Source: Pokkaliibacter plantistimulans | Lineage (GTDB): Bacteria > Pseudomonadota > Gammaproteobacteria > Pseudomonadales > Balneatricaceae | Assembly: GCF_046844695.1 (NCBI RefSeq) | Contig: NZ_CP177354.1 | Location: forward strand, 1,550,001-1,614,000 | Direction of reading: 5' to 3' | DNA length: 64,000 bases | Shown: in pieces, positions 24,911 through 33,610 of the stretch | Layout: each line of letters opens with the position of its first letter | How positions within the stretch are numbered: the stretch's first letter is position 1 | Notes under the pieces: generated by a model | The model's database searches: none | Seen by the model: only the letters and a program-made list of their open reading frames with translations | Told to the model about the DNA's origin: nothing | Translations under genes and position numbers: made by a program

Positions 24911-25306
24911 TCAGTCAAATGAGCAGGGTAGCTTGCACGACTTCTCGGCAATCACTTTGCCATTCTGATCAATCTGGATATGGGTGCGGAAGGCTGTGCC
25001 GGGTGGGTAGTGTCGCTGACCACTCCAGCTATTGTTTTCAGTCGAAGTCGGATAACGATGAATAAACAGAACAACCTCGTTGTCTGAAGCGTCCTCAGGA
25101 TAGATGCGAGTGGTCTGAGTGTCTCCGGGCCGAATACTGCCAAGTGATGACTTATCAGCTCCAGACATAATTGCAACAGATGACAAAGGCGCCGTTTCCT
25201 CAGGAGCAAGAAACTCAATCTCGACATAGCACACAGGCCCCGGCGGCAAGTAGTACCACCATAGTGATATGAGTAGAGTAGCTAATACGCCTAATAAATA
25301 TTTCAT
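24911..25306 (-). CDS. Putative immunity protein A (131 aa, membrane-anchored)
   Basis: A 131-residue protein: signal-anchor helix at ~3-19 (YLLGVLATLLISLWWYY), then a soluble beta-rich domain containing PEDASDNEVVLFIH and a C-terminal KSCKLPC. Its ATG overlaps the TGA of the type-44 toxin gene (ATGA at 25303-25306), so translation is coupled to the toxin. Position, size and coupling are those of a cognate immunity gene. The N-terminal export signal suggests it works in the periplasm, which would place toxin action in the cell envelope (inference). I do not recognise its family by sequence. Confidence 0.75.
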   Translation of the reverse strand: MKYLLGVLATLLISLWWYYLPPGPVCYVEIEFLAPEETAPLSSVAIMSGADKSSLGSIRPGDTQTTRIYPEDASDNEVVLFIHRYPTSTENNSWSGQRHYPPGTAFRTHIQIDQNGKVIAEKSCKLPCSFD

Positions 25307-25998
25307 GTGCGGTACGTCAGTGAGCTATTGATGATACTGGTGACTAGCGTTGTTGCTGTAGGGCCGCCAGGGCTTTTTCGATAAAGATCAATACCTAGCT
25401 GAATTGCCGTACGGTCGTCATGATCATCGAAATCTCTGAGCCTTCCTGTACTTCCTTTCCTCCCTGGCATGTGCAACCTGAATAAGTCACTACCTATCTG
25501 CTCAAGGCCAGCACCATCAAGTAGTTGAGATGGTGTAAAACCGGCTGCTGCGCCAATAAAACCGTAGTGAATGTTGGACCAGATATCGTAGAAATAGCGT
25601 CGGTCTTTCCAAGCGTGGTACTCCTGATGTTGAGGGTCCCTTGGATGAAAACAATGGCGTATCACCGGCTTATGATCCCAGCTGCTGTCCTGTGCCACCT
25701 TCATGGTCCAGATCATCATGGCCGCCTCTCGGGCAGTTAGCCCTTTGGCCTTGTCTTTGCCCCAGTCCAGCAACTCGCCCAAGCCCCATGATTTCAGCTC
25801 TTGCGCATGATTGAGAAAGTAGTCAGCGGAATGGTTAAGGTGTTTCATCGCCTGCACATCACGAGAGCGCAGGTTAGTGCTGATCTCTCTGGCCATGTAT
25901 TCGGCGATGGGAGTAAGTTCGTCAAGGTAGGGCTGACCGGCGGGATTACTGGTGACCGCGAGTCCATTGGGAGTAGGGCAGGAATGGGGATTGCTCAT
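25303..25998 (-). CDS. Polymorphic toxin type 44 domain protein
   Basis: 231 residues from ATG at 25998 (AAGGAA upstream); the open frame extends to 26112 without similarity. Residues ~95-206 match the Ntox44 pattern: WDHK (107-110), YDIWSNIHYGFIG (137-149), AAGF and LLDGAGL (151-165), and the acidic DFDDHDD with GIDLY (189-206). Residues 1-95 are helical with no signal peptide, PAAR, VgrG, Rhs or LXG part, so a delivery system must come from elsewhere; a type VI cargo effector is plausible. It is followed by an overlapping immunity-like gene. The domain family is a predicted bacterial toxin; its target is not established here. Confidence 0.82.
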   Translation of the reverse strand: MSNPHSCPTPNGLAVTSNPAGQPYLDELTPIAEYMAREISTNLRSRDVQAMKHLNHSADYFLNHAQELKSWGLGELLDWGKDKAKGLTAREAAMMIWTMKVAQDSSWDHKPVIRHCFHPRDPQHQEYHAWKDRRYFYDIWSNIHYGFIGAAAGFTPSQLLDGAGLEQIGSDLFRLHMPGRKGSTGRLRDFDDHDDRTAIQLGIDLYRKSPGGPTATTLVTSIINSSLTYRT

Positions 25999-26117
25999 CG
26001 TACGTTCCTTGTAGCAGTAATGTGGCACCGGCGCTGATCCATCGGCACCTTGAAGTGGGGGCATCCTACCATAGTGAACGGCTGAGACCACCTGCCTGAT
26101 CGGGCAGGGCAACGCAC

Positions 26118-26140
26118 AGCGCCCGCAGAAGGCGGGCGCT
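26118..26140 (-). terminator. Terminator-like hairpin after dctM
   Basis: AGCGCCCGC and GCGGGCGCT form a perfect 9-bp GC stem with a 5-nt loop, 23 bp beyond the dctM stop on the minus strand. It separates the TRAP operon from the toxin gene downstream. The T-run is weak. Confidence 0.55.
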
Positions 26141-26163
26141 GGCAGGTTGGCGTCAGGCGGTTG

Positions 26164-27519
26164 CTAACCGCTGCCGGTCATACCCGGTAGCCACAGCACC
26201 AGTGACGGGAACAGGATGCACAGAATCAGCCCCAGCACCTGCAGCAGCACGAAGGGAATGATCGAGCGGTAGATCATGCCGATGCTGATTTCACCGTGGG
26301 TAATGCCCTTGAGGTAGAACAGCGCATAACCAAACGGCGGGGTGAGGAAGCTGGTCTGCAGATTGACCGCCACCAGCACCGCGAACCACACCAGAATGGC
26401 CTGACTGGACAGCCCCAGCCCGAAGTCCAGCTTGGCAATCACCGGCACCAGCAGCGGTAGCACCACAAAGCTGATTTCGATCCATTCGAGGAAGAAACCG
26501 AGGAAGAAGATCAGCCCCATCACCAGCAGCAACAGACCATAAGGGCCGAGGCCGGTACCAGTGATCATTTCTTCGATCATGATGTCGCCACCGAGGCGTT
26601 TGAACACCACGCTGAAGCAGGTGGCGCCGACCACCACAAACAGAATCATGGCGCTGGTGCGGGAGGTGTCGCGCATCACATCGCGCAGGGTGCCAAGGTT
26701 GAGGGTGCGGGCAAACAGGGCCAGCAGCATCGAGCCTGCGGCACCGATGGCAGCGGCCTCGGTCGGTGTGGCAATCCCGGCCATGATGGAGCCCAGCACG
26801 GCAGCGATCAGGATCACCGGGCCGAGCAGATCGCGGGCCAGTGCCGCCGCCAGCGGGGTGGTATCGACATCTTCGGCGTTTTCATCCGGTAGCGGTGCCC
26901 AGTCGGGCCGCAACTTGCCGATGATGGTCAGATACAGCACGTACAGGGCGCCCAGCAACAGCCCCGGTACCAGTGCAGCCTTGAACAGCGCACCGACCGA
27001 AATCTGCATGATCGACCCCATCAGCACCAGCATGATCGACGGTGGAATCAGAATGCCGAGGGTGCCCGAGGCGGCAATGATGCCGCAGGCCACTTCCGGC
27101 TTGTAGTTCTGCTTGAGCATCACCGGCAGTGCCAGCAGACCGAGCATGACCACCGACGCGCCGATGATGCCGGTACTGGCTGCCATGACGATACCCAGCA
27201 GCGCCACCGAAATTGCCAGCCCGCCGTGCACCCGGCCAAACAGCCGTTGCAGGGTCAGCAGCAGATTGCGCGCGACGCCGGACTTTTCCAGCATCAGCCC
27301 CATGAACACAAACAGCGGGATAGCGATCATCAGCCAGTTCTCGATCACCCCGCCGAAGATGCGCGACGATACGGTGCCGAGAAAGGCCAGATTGATGCCC
27401 CCGATAAAGGCAAAGACGATGCCCAGACCGCCGAGCAGGAAGGCCACCGGGTAGCCGGTGAACAGGGTGACCAGCAGGGCAACCACCATCAGGATGGGCA
27501 GACCATACTCATCCAGCAT
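26164..27519 (-). CDS. dctM: TRAP transporter large permease subunit
   Basis: A 451-residue DctM-type protein with about twelve helices; typical stretches are GVARNLLLTLQRLFGRVHGG, GIIAASGTLGILIPPSIMLV and LTPPFGYALFYLKG. It is the sodium-coupled permease half of a tripartite periplasmic transporter. Its start overlaps the dctQ stop by 11 bp, so it is third in the dctP-dctQ-dctM operon. Confidence 0.93.
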   Translation of the reverse strand: MLDEYGLPILMVVALLVTLFTGYPVAFLLGGLGIVFAFIGGINLAFLGTVSSRIFGGVIENWLMIAIPLFVFMGLMLEKSGVARNLLLTLQRLFGRVHGGLAISVALLGIVMAASTGIIGASVVMLGLLALPVMLKQNYKPEVACGIIAASGTLGILIPPSIMLVLMGSIMQISVGALFKAALVPGLLLGALYVLYLTIIGKLRPDWAPLPDENAEDVDTTPLAAALARDLLGPVILIAAVLGSIMAGIATPTEAAAIGAAGSMLLALFARTLNLGTLRDVMRDTSRTSAMILFVVVGATCFSVVFKRLGGDIMIEEMITGTGLGPYGLLLLVMGLIFFLGFFLEWIEISFVVLPLLVPVIAKLDFGLGLSSQAILVWFAVLVAVNLQTSFLTPPFGYALFYLKGITHGEISIGMIYRSIIPFVLLQVLGLILCILFPSLVLWLPGMTGSG

Positions 27520-28129
27520 GAGCTTTCTCCAGACGATCCGGGAACTGCGTGGGATCGAGCAAAAAGGCGATATTTTCCAGCACCTGCCCCAGCGCGTTGA
27601 CGGCGAGGAACAGCAAGCCCAGCGGCAGTGCTGCCTTGATGATCCAGCGGTCGGTCAGGCCGCCGTAGTTGGACTGCTCATGGGAGACAAACGACATCTC
27701 GACGAAATGCCGTGACAACCAGGCAATCAGTACACAGAAAGGCAGCAGGAAGATCAGGTGACCGAGCACGTCGATGATGGCACGGTTGCGCTGACTCAGG
27801 CCGTGATAGACCAGATCCACCCGCACATGGGTGTCATGGTGCAGAGCATAGGTGCCGCCCAGCAGAGTCAGCAGACCGAACAGATGCCACTGCATTTCGG
27901 TCACGCTGTTGATGGTGATGGCATCGCCCAGCAGCAGGACTTTGTCCTGCCACCGGGCAACTTCGTTGATTCCCAGCGCATTGAGCAGCACCGTGGTCAG
28001 TACCAGCAGTGCCACGCCGATTACCAGCCAGCTGGAAACCTTGCCAACCCACTCTCCCGAAGCCATCAGCGGCCGCGCCAGGGCAGTTAATGCCCTGGCG
28101 CTACTGGAGCGCCAGGTTGGTTCAGTCAC
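27509..28129 (-). CDS. dctQ: TRAP transporter small permease subunit
   Basis: A 206-residue protein with four membrane helices and the DctQ core LLTLLGGTYALHHDTHVRVD, followed by LIAWLSRHFVEMSF. It is somewhat longer than minimal DctQ proteins because of an N-terminal extension, a feature of the 2-oxoacid/lactate-type (TakQ-like) TRAP systems. It overlaps dctP by 8 bp and dctM by 11 bp. Confidence 0.9.
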   Translation of the reverse strand: MTEPTWRSSSARALTALARPLMASGEWVGKVSSWLVIGVALLVLTTVLLNALGINEVARWQDKVLLLGDAITINSVTEMQWHLFGLLTLLGGTYALHHDTHVRVDLVYHGLSQRNRAIIDVLGHLIFLLPFCVLIAWLSRHFVEMSFVSHEQSNYGGLTDRWIIKAALPLGLLFLAVNALGQVLENIAFLLDPTQFPDRLEKAHAG

Positions 28130-29177
28130 GTGGCAACTCCTGCAGCTTGTACCACTGGTCGTTGAGGTCGACGTACTTCATCAGCGACTCGTAGGCTTCC
28201 TTGAAGCGAGGATTGGCTTTCTCTTCCTCGGCGCGCACCTCATCCCAGGTGGAGCGCAGTGCCTTCAGCACCGGATCGGGGAAGCGGCGAACTTCCACGC
28301 CCTTGGCTTTCAGCTCATCGATGATCTGTACCTGTTTCTCGGCGGCACCGGCCATGGACCACTGCAGGGTAGAGCGGCAGGCGGTTTCCATCTGGGCTTT
28401 GCGCTCGTCGCTGTATTTGTCCCAGACATCCTTGTTGACGATAAAGGAGAACCAGCTGGCCGACTGGTGCCAGCCGGGGAAGTAGTAATACTTGGCGATC
28501 TCGTTGAAGCCCATGGCCTGATCCACCTGCGGGATGGAGAACTCGGTGGCGTCGATACGGCCACGCTCCAGCGCCAGATAGATCTCATTGCCGGGGATCA
28601 GCTGGGTGGAGGCACCCAGTTTGCTCAGCACCTTGGCACCCAGCCCGGAAATACGCATGCGCAGACCCTTGAAGTCTTCCACGCTGTTGATTTCCTTGTT
28701 GTACCAGCCACCGGTTTCCTGCGGGGAAATAAAGCAGGGCAGCACATGAACGTTGTACTGGTCATAGGCGGACTGCAGCAGCTTGGTGCCGTCGCCTGCC
28801 CACATCCACGACATAAAGGCATCCGGCGTGGGGCCAAAAGGCAGCGCACCGTAGAGGTTGGTGACCGGCACCGTGCCTGCCCAGTAACCGATCCAGTCCC
28901 AGCCGGCATCGACCGCACCGGATGAGACCGAGTTGAACACTTCAAACGGTGGTACCAGATCACCGGGTTCGTGCACGCGCAGCTTCACCGCACCGCCGGT
29001 GGTAATGTCGATCTGCTCGGCCAGATGCTTGGCCCCGGCACCGAGGAAGTTGGTGGTGGCGAAGGTACTGGCGACATCCATGGACTTGGGTCCATCGGCC
29101 TGCACGACCGTAGCCGCTACTGCCAGACTCAGGCCTGCGGCGAGAGGAAAGCCATAGCGGATCGCACTGTATTTCAT
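28122..29177 (-). CDS. dctP: TRAP transporter periplasmic substrate-binding protein
   Basis: A 351-residue DctP-family protein with a signal peptide (residues ~1-28, ending VVQADG). The mature part has PGDLVPPFEVFNSVSSGAVD, WYNKEINSVEDFKGLRMRIS and the key Arg of DctP proteins in GLRMRI. The motif LGASTQLIPGNEIYLALERG and the YYYFPGWHQ segment resemble the 2-oxoacid-binding TakP group, so a keto- or hydroxy-acid is likely; the ligand remains inference. The start ATG at 29177 has AAGGAG nine nt upstream. It heads the dctPQM operon. Confidence 0.9.
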   Translation of the reverse strand: MKYSAIRYGFPLAAGLSLAVAATVVQADGPKSMDVASTFATTNFLGAGAKHLAEQIDITTGGAVKLRVHEPGDLVPPFEVFNSVSSGAVDAGWDWIGYWAGTVPVTNLYGALPFGPTPDAFMSWMWAGDGTKLLQSAYDQYNVHVLPCFISPQETGGWYNKEINSVEDFKGLRMRISGLGAKVLSKLGASTQLIPGNEIYLALERGRIDATEFSIPQVDQAMGFNEIAKYYYFPGWHQSASWFSFIVNKDVWDKYSDERKAQMETACRSTLQWSMAGAAEKQVQIIDELKAKGVEVRRFPDPVLKALRSTWDEVRAEEEKANPRFKEAYESLMKYVDLNDQWYKLQELPRD

Positions 29178-29364
29178 GTTCGTACTCCTTCCGTATTTAT
29201 TGTTATGGTTCAAGGTTGCACTGACTTACTGCGTCATACCCGATGCAGGTATGAACTCATCACTGTGATTGAAGGGTGTGAACACCCGACGGTCGTGATA
29301 CGCCTGACACCGGGCGGGGCCGGTGTGTATCGAAGCACTGGTTATAAGGAGCAGGCATGACTGG

Positions 29365-29520
29365 GAACCTGTTCACGATCCGCTGCGCGTTGGCCAAACG
29401 GCGTTGAACAGCCCTTCGGAATGCTCATTTAGTGCCACTACTCATTTAGTGCCACTAAAGGGTGCTTCCTCAGCGCTTTCGCCTTGTTTGCCCCTGGCTT
29501 GTGAGATCGTGAATACGTTC
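29365..29520 (+). repeat. Interspersed ~150-bp element, copy 3 (best preserved)
   Basis: Starts GAACCTGTTCACGATCCGCT and ends GAGATCGTGAATACGTTC. The ends are inverted (GAAC...TTCACGATC against GATCGTGAA...GTTC), as in a MITE. It aligns with copies at 3972-4125 (same strand) and 1873-2000 (opposite strand). It lies upstream of dctP. Confidence 0.6.
29424..29457 (+). repeat. Exact 17-bp tandem duplication inside element copy 3
   Basis: CTCATTTAGTGCCACTA occurs twice without a gap. Neither other copy has this doubling, so it arose within this one. Confidence 0.85.
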
Positions 29521-29997
29521 TGCCCCCTCAGCGCAACACGATGGCCGTGCCGTTCTGACCGGGTGACGGAATAGTCCCAATAATCTGCCTTGCCTCTGGT
29601 AACAGTGCGCGTCCTGCCTTGTGAGCCGGATGCGTTGTTCTTCGATATCAAACTTCTGGTTGTCGTGTCGTTTATTGGCGTAGCGTCGGTTTTTTGAGAG
29701 TGCACAACGGGCCATCTGCGGGCTCTGTGTTGTGTGTTCGGGAGTTCCTGCGTCGGTGGGCAAGCTCCCCGGTACGGTGCGCTTTTATTGTTATCTGACC
29801 GCTGTTTCTTTGTTGGTAGCCCTTTGGATAGTAGACAGTGCTTTGCTGAACGGGCAACCTGCAAAAATTCAAACCGAATATGCAAATTTGCACACGTGTC
29901 GCGCCAACCCAGACCGTTCAACGCTTTCACCCCGTGCCGGAGCAGCGGTGATGAAGACGGATGCGGAGGGGGTGTGAGCGGGTTCTGAGGAGGTGAA
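29521..29997. other. Gene-free stretch between element copy 3 and the LysR gene
   Basis: About 480 bp upstream of the LysR start, with lower GC content around 29700-29900. Open frames here are short, lack ribosome sites and have unlikely residue composition. I see no recognisable gene or RNA. Confidence 0.5.
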
Positions 29998-30969
29998 ATG
30001 TCGGATTGGGATGATATGCGCATATTTCTGGAAACGGCCCGCTGTCGTCGTCTGGTGGATGCCGCCCGTCGTCTTGGTCTTGATCATTCCACTGTGTCAC
30101 GGCGTATCCGCCGCTTCGAAGAGCGGCTGTCGACCCAGCTGTTTGAGCGTGATGCCCAGGGCTACACCCTGTCCGTGGCAGGGGCCCAGCTGCTGGAGCG
30201 TGCCGAGCAGATGGAGCAGTTCGTCAATCAGGCGCTGGAAGAGGCCGCCGGGCAAAATCGCCAGCTGTACGGTAACGTACGCCTGGGCACGACCGAGGGC
30301 TTCGGCCACTTTGTCATCGCTCCGCAACTGGCTCATTTCTGCCTGCGTTATCCCGCCATCAATGTCGATCTGATGCCCCTGCCGCGGATCGTCAATCTCA
30401 ACCGTAATGAAGCCGATCTGGCGATTTCCGTGGAACGCCCGGAGCACGCCAGTCTGGTGGTGGCCAAACTGTGCGACTACCGGCTCAGGCTGTATGCCAG
30501 CCGCGACTACCTGCAGCAGCACCCGCCGATTCGCAAGCGCCGTGATCTGGCCCGCCATACTTTGATCAGCTATGTCGAGGACCTGCTGTTTACCGATGAG
30601 CTGAATTACATGCGCTCGATCATTCCGGACAGCCTGCCGAGCTTTCGCAGTACCAGTGTGATCTCCCAGTACACTGCCGCCTGTGAGGGGCTCGGCGTGG
30701 CCATCTTGCCGTGCTTTCTGGCGGCCAGAAACGACAGTCTGGTGTCGCTGCTGGAGAACGACATCGATCTGGTGCGCAGCTTCTGGCTGACTGCCCCGGC
30801 AGACCGGCGGCGGCTGGCACGGATCACTGTGCTGTGGGATTACCTCAAGCAGAGCATGGACGATAACCGCGCCTTTCTGATGGGCGAGTCACGGCAGATG
30901 CAGATGCCGCCGCCGGTAGCCGCCGAAGCGGGGGAGGCTGGCGTAACAGGTTCACGCGGTGCAGCCTGA
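29998..30969 (+). CDS. LysR-family regulator
   Basis: A 323-residue LysR protein: HTH at ~1-62 (DMRIFLETARCRRLVDAARR, LDHSTVSRRIRRFEERLSTQ), effector domain ~92-290 (NVRLGTTEGFGHFVIAPQL, NRNEADLAISVERP). It belongs to the branch whose first residues are (S)DWDD/NWDD. AGGAGG lies seven nt before the ATG. It is divergent from dctPQM, across 820 bp that include a repeat element, and may regulate the transporter, though the distance weakens this. The tail after ~295 is low-complexity (PPPVAAEAGEAG). Confidence 0.85.
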   Translation: MSDWDDMRIFLETARCRRLVDAARRLGLDHSTVSRRIRRFEERLSTQLFERDAQGYTLSVAGAQLLERAEQMEQFVNQALEEAAGQNRQLYGNVRLGTTEGFGHFVIAPQLAHFCLRYPAINVDLMPLPRIVNLNRNEADLAISVERPEHASLVVAKLCDYRLRLYASRDYLQQHPPIRKRRDLARHTLISYVEDLLFTDELNYMRSIIPDSLPSFRSTSVISQYTAACEGLGVAILPCFLAARNDSLVSLLENDIDLVRSFWLTAPADRRRLARITVLWDYLKQSMDDNRAFLMGESRQMQMPPPVAAEAGEAGVTGSRGAA

Positions 30970-31017
30970 ACACCGACTGACGGGCTGCTGCTCGCAGGCC
31001 ATGGGCTGTTCCTGCGT

Positions 31018-32001
31018 TCAGGCGCCGACCCGCTCACTGCGGGGCGCCGCGCCAAAATAGCGTTTGTATTCCCGGCTGAACTGTGACGGGCTTTCATAGC
31101 CCACTGCCATGGCTGCGGTACTGACGTTGTTCTCACCCTGCATGATCAGCTGGCGGGCTTTGAGCAGACGGATGCGCTTCAGGTACTGCAGCGGTGAACT
31201 GCAGGTGACGTTTTTGAAATGCAGGTGGAAGGTCGACAGGCTCATATTGGCCTCCCGCGCCAGCTGCTCGATTTCCAGCGGCTGGTTGTAGTGCCGGTGC
31301 AGATAGCTGAGCACATGCACGATGCGGGAGAAGTTGCCCTGCTGGCGTAACAGCTGCAGCAACGCCCCGCTGCAGGGGCCGCGCAACACTTCATACAGCA
31401 CTTCACGCACCCGGGCACTGCCCAGCACTCTGGCTTCCAGCGGATCATTGAGGGTCTGTAACAGGCGCAGCACCGCCTGATGCATGGAGGCATTCATCGG
31501 CACCGAGGCCATCGGCTCCACATCCGCCTGCTCGGGGTGATGGCTGTAGCCCATCTGCGCCACCAGCTCCGACAGCATCACCGGGTCAATCAGCACCGCC
31601 AGCCCCATCATCGGCATCTGCGGCGAGGCAAAGGTTTCACACTCGAACGGCAGAGGCAGGGTCTGCACCAGATAGTTACCGGGGTCATAGTGATAGCGGT
31701 TTTCGCCGAGGTAACCGATCTTGCGCCCCTGCGCGACGATGAAAATACCCGGATCGTAGATCATCGGATTGCGCTGGCAACCGTAGATCGAACTGACCAC
31801 ATGCACACCGTCGACGGCGGTGGACTGAAAGCCTTCCTGCCGGATCAGCGGTTGCAGCAGTTGCACCAGATCTTCCCGGCAGGCGGGGATATGGGCGATC
31901 TCTGCGGCACTCTCTGCGGTCAGAGTTGCCATCGCGGCGGCAGTGTCATCGGTTGGCGCGTTGAAGGAGCAATTGTCCAGGGGCTGGCGTGCAGTCGTCA
32001 T
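31018..32001 (-). CDS. AraC-family regulator (AraC_N type)
   Basis: A 327-residue regulator. The N-terminal ~170 residues form the AraC_N sensor domain (GIFIVAQGRKIGYLGENRYH, DPGNYLVQTLPLPFECE); the last ~100 residues are the double HTH (LAREANMSLSTFHLHFKNVT, MAVGYESPSQFSREYKRYFG). This subgroup, like E. coli YqhC, commonly regulates a neighbouring aldehyde/alcohol reductase. That fits here: a zinc alcohol dehydrogenase is divergent, 317 bp away. Confidence 0.88.
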   Translation of the reverse strand: MTTARQPLDNCSFNAPTDDTAAAMATLTAESAAEIAHIPACREDLVQLLQPLIRQEGFQSTAVDGVHVVSSIYGCQRNPMIYDPGIFIVAQGRKIGYLGENRYHYDPGNYLVQTLPLPFECETFASPQMPMMGLAVLIDPVMLSELVAQMGYSHHPEQADVEPMASVPMNASMHQAVLRLLQTLNDPLEARVLGSARVREVLYEVLRGPCSGALLQLLRQQGNFSRIVHVLSYLHRHYNQPLEIEQLAREANMSLSTFHLHFKNVTCSSPLQYLKRIRLLKARQLIMQGENNVSTAAMAVGYESPSQFSREYKRYFGAAPRSERVGA

Positions 32002-32318
32002 CGATGGCCTCGTCTGGTTGTGCAGGGTAGGCGGAGATTCTGACTACTATTGGGGCAAAAAGCAGCGCCACCCCAGACAGGTCAGGAGAAATAGGCAAGT
32101 ATCCCCGAGGATCTGACATGCGCTGCCGGGGGCCGTGGCGGCATAGTAGCGTCCTCGCCTGATCCGCATCAGGCACTCCTAAGAAACTGAACACGATCTC
32201 GCGAACCAGACCTGAGAGGGTGACGAGCTCGTGAGCATGCTCTGACTGAGGTGACTGAGCACTCCATACTGTTCAGGTCGCTTCGCTCTCCCCTGAACCA
32301 GACTGTAAGGTACTGATT
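32002..32318. other. Divergent control region between the AraC gene and the alcohol dehydrogenase gene
   Basis: 317 bp holding the promoters of both genes. Contains GAACACGATCTCGCGAACC near 32188 and GAGCTCGTGAGC near 32225, loosely like the ends of the interspersed element. No regulator site is assigned. Confidence 0.45.
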
Positions 32319-33371
32319 ATGTTGAATGTGCTGGGATACGCAGCCGAATCGGCCACAAGCCCTCTGAAGCCTTTTACCTTCGAGCGTCGGGATGCGCGGC
32401 CTGACGATGTCACCATTGACATTCTCTACAGCGGTGTCTGCCATTCCGATATCCACCAGGCACGCAACGAATGGGGCAACTCGGTTTTCCCCATGGTGCC
32501 CGGCCACGAAATCATTGGCCGTGTCAGCGCGGTCGGCAGTGATGTGCAGAAGTACCAGGTCGGCGATATGGTCGGCGTGGGCTGCATGGTGGAATCCTGC
32601 CGTCACTGCGCTTCCTGCAAGGCGGATCTGGAGCAGTATTGCGCCAATGGCATGGCGCCGACCTACAACGGTTTCCATGTCCACAGCGACAACCTGCCCA
32701 CCTACGGCGGTTACTCCAAAACCATCGTGGTGACTGAGCACTTCGTGGTGAAAATCCCCGATGCGCTGGATATCAAATCAGCAGCACCGATTCTCTGTGC
32801 CGGTATCACCACCTACTCACCGCTGAAGCACTATGGCGTCAAGGCCGGTGACAAGGTCGGCATCATCGGTATGGGTGGTCTGGGCCATATGGGCGTCAAA
32901 TACGCCAGGGCACTGGGGGCTGAGGTGACCATCTTCACCCGGTCCGCCAGCAAGGTGGCCGAGGCCAAAAAGCAGGGCGCGGATCACGTGATCGTTTCCA
33001 CCGATCCGGCACAGATGGAAACCGCGTACGAGCGCTTCGACTTCATGCTCGATACCGTGCCCACCAAGCACGACTACAACCCCTATCTGGCCTGCCTGAA
33101 AGTGGATGGTACCCACATCATCGTCGGTCAGGTGGAGCCGCTGGACGAGCCCGCCATTCACAGCTTCCACCTGATCGGCAAACGCCGCAAACTGGTCGGC
33201 TCGATGATCGGTGGTATGAAGGAAACTCAGGAAGTGCTGGATTTCTCCGCTGAACACGGCATTACCTGTGACGTGGAGATGATCCGCATGGATCAGATCA
33301 ACGAAGCCTATGAACGCATGATCAAAGGCGATGTGAAGTATCGCTTTGTGATCGATATGGCCTCGCTGTAA
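32319..33371 (+). CDS. Zinc-dependent NADP alcohol dehydrogenase (YahK/cinnamyl-type)
   Basis: A 350-residue medium-chain dehydrogenase. Catalytic zinc ligands C41, H63/E64 (GVCHSD, PGHE) and a third Cys in PILCAGITTY; structural zinc C94, C97, C100, C108 (ESCRHCASCKADLEQYC). Nucleotide loop GMGGLGHMG at ~185. A Ser-rich strand end (TRSASK) favours NADPH. Enzymes of this group reduce broad-range aldehydes. The AraC-type gene divergent to it is the likely activator. A strong terminator follows at 33391. Confidence 0.92.
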   Translation: MLNVLGYAAESATSPLKPFTFERRDARPDDVTIDILYSGVCHSDIHQARNEWGNSVFPMVPGHEIIGRVSAVGSDVQKYQVGDMVGVGCMVESCRHCASCKADLEQYCANGMAPTYNGFHVHSDNLPTYGGYSKTIVVTEHFVVKIPDALDIKSAAPILCAGITTYSPLKHYGVKAGDKVGIIGMGGLGHMGVKYARALGAEVTIFTRSASKVAEAKKQGADHVIVSTDPAQMETAYERFDFMLDTVPTKHDYNPYLACLKVDGTHIIVGQVEPLDEPAIHSFHLIGKRRKLVGSMIGGMKETQEVLDFSAEHGITCDVEMIRMDQINEAYERMIKGDVKYRFVIDMASL

Positions 33372-33390
33372 CCCCACCCGCGCGCCGCCC

Positions 33391-33422
33391 AACGCCAGCC
33401 TGATGCAGATCAGGCTGGCGTT
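33391..33422 (+). terminator. Terminator after the alcohol dehydrogenase
   Basis: AACGCCAGCCTGAT and ATCAGGCTGGCGTT form a perfect 14-bp stem with a GCAG loop, followed by GTCGTTTCT. It is 20 bp past the stop codon. Confidence 0.8.
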
Positions 33423-33610
33423 GTCGTTTCTGCCGCCAGGGCTGGCGGTGCTGACTATCGTGCTAAGCCATTGAGTTGGCGCGACCTTTGCTGCTCAAAC
33501 CCTGATCACTCTGGTGACGCCACTGGACGCCAGGGTGTCGCCGTTCTGCTATTGCAGTTTGATGACCCAAGCGACAGGTAAACCTATATGAACTTAGTGA
33601 GGGAAGGGCG

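Noticed and set aside
26000..26112. Longer N-terminus for the type-44 toxin
   Set aside because: The extra residues show no similarity and no ribosome site, whereas ATG at 25998 has AAGGAA upstream.
29442..30023. Minus-strand frame of 193 codons upstream of LysR
   Set aside because: Overlaps the repeat element and the LysR start; Pro/Thr/Arg-rich without motif or ribosome site.
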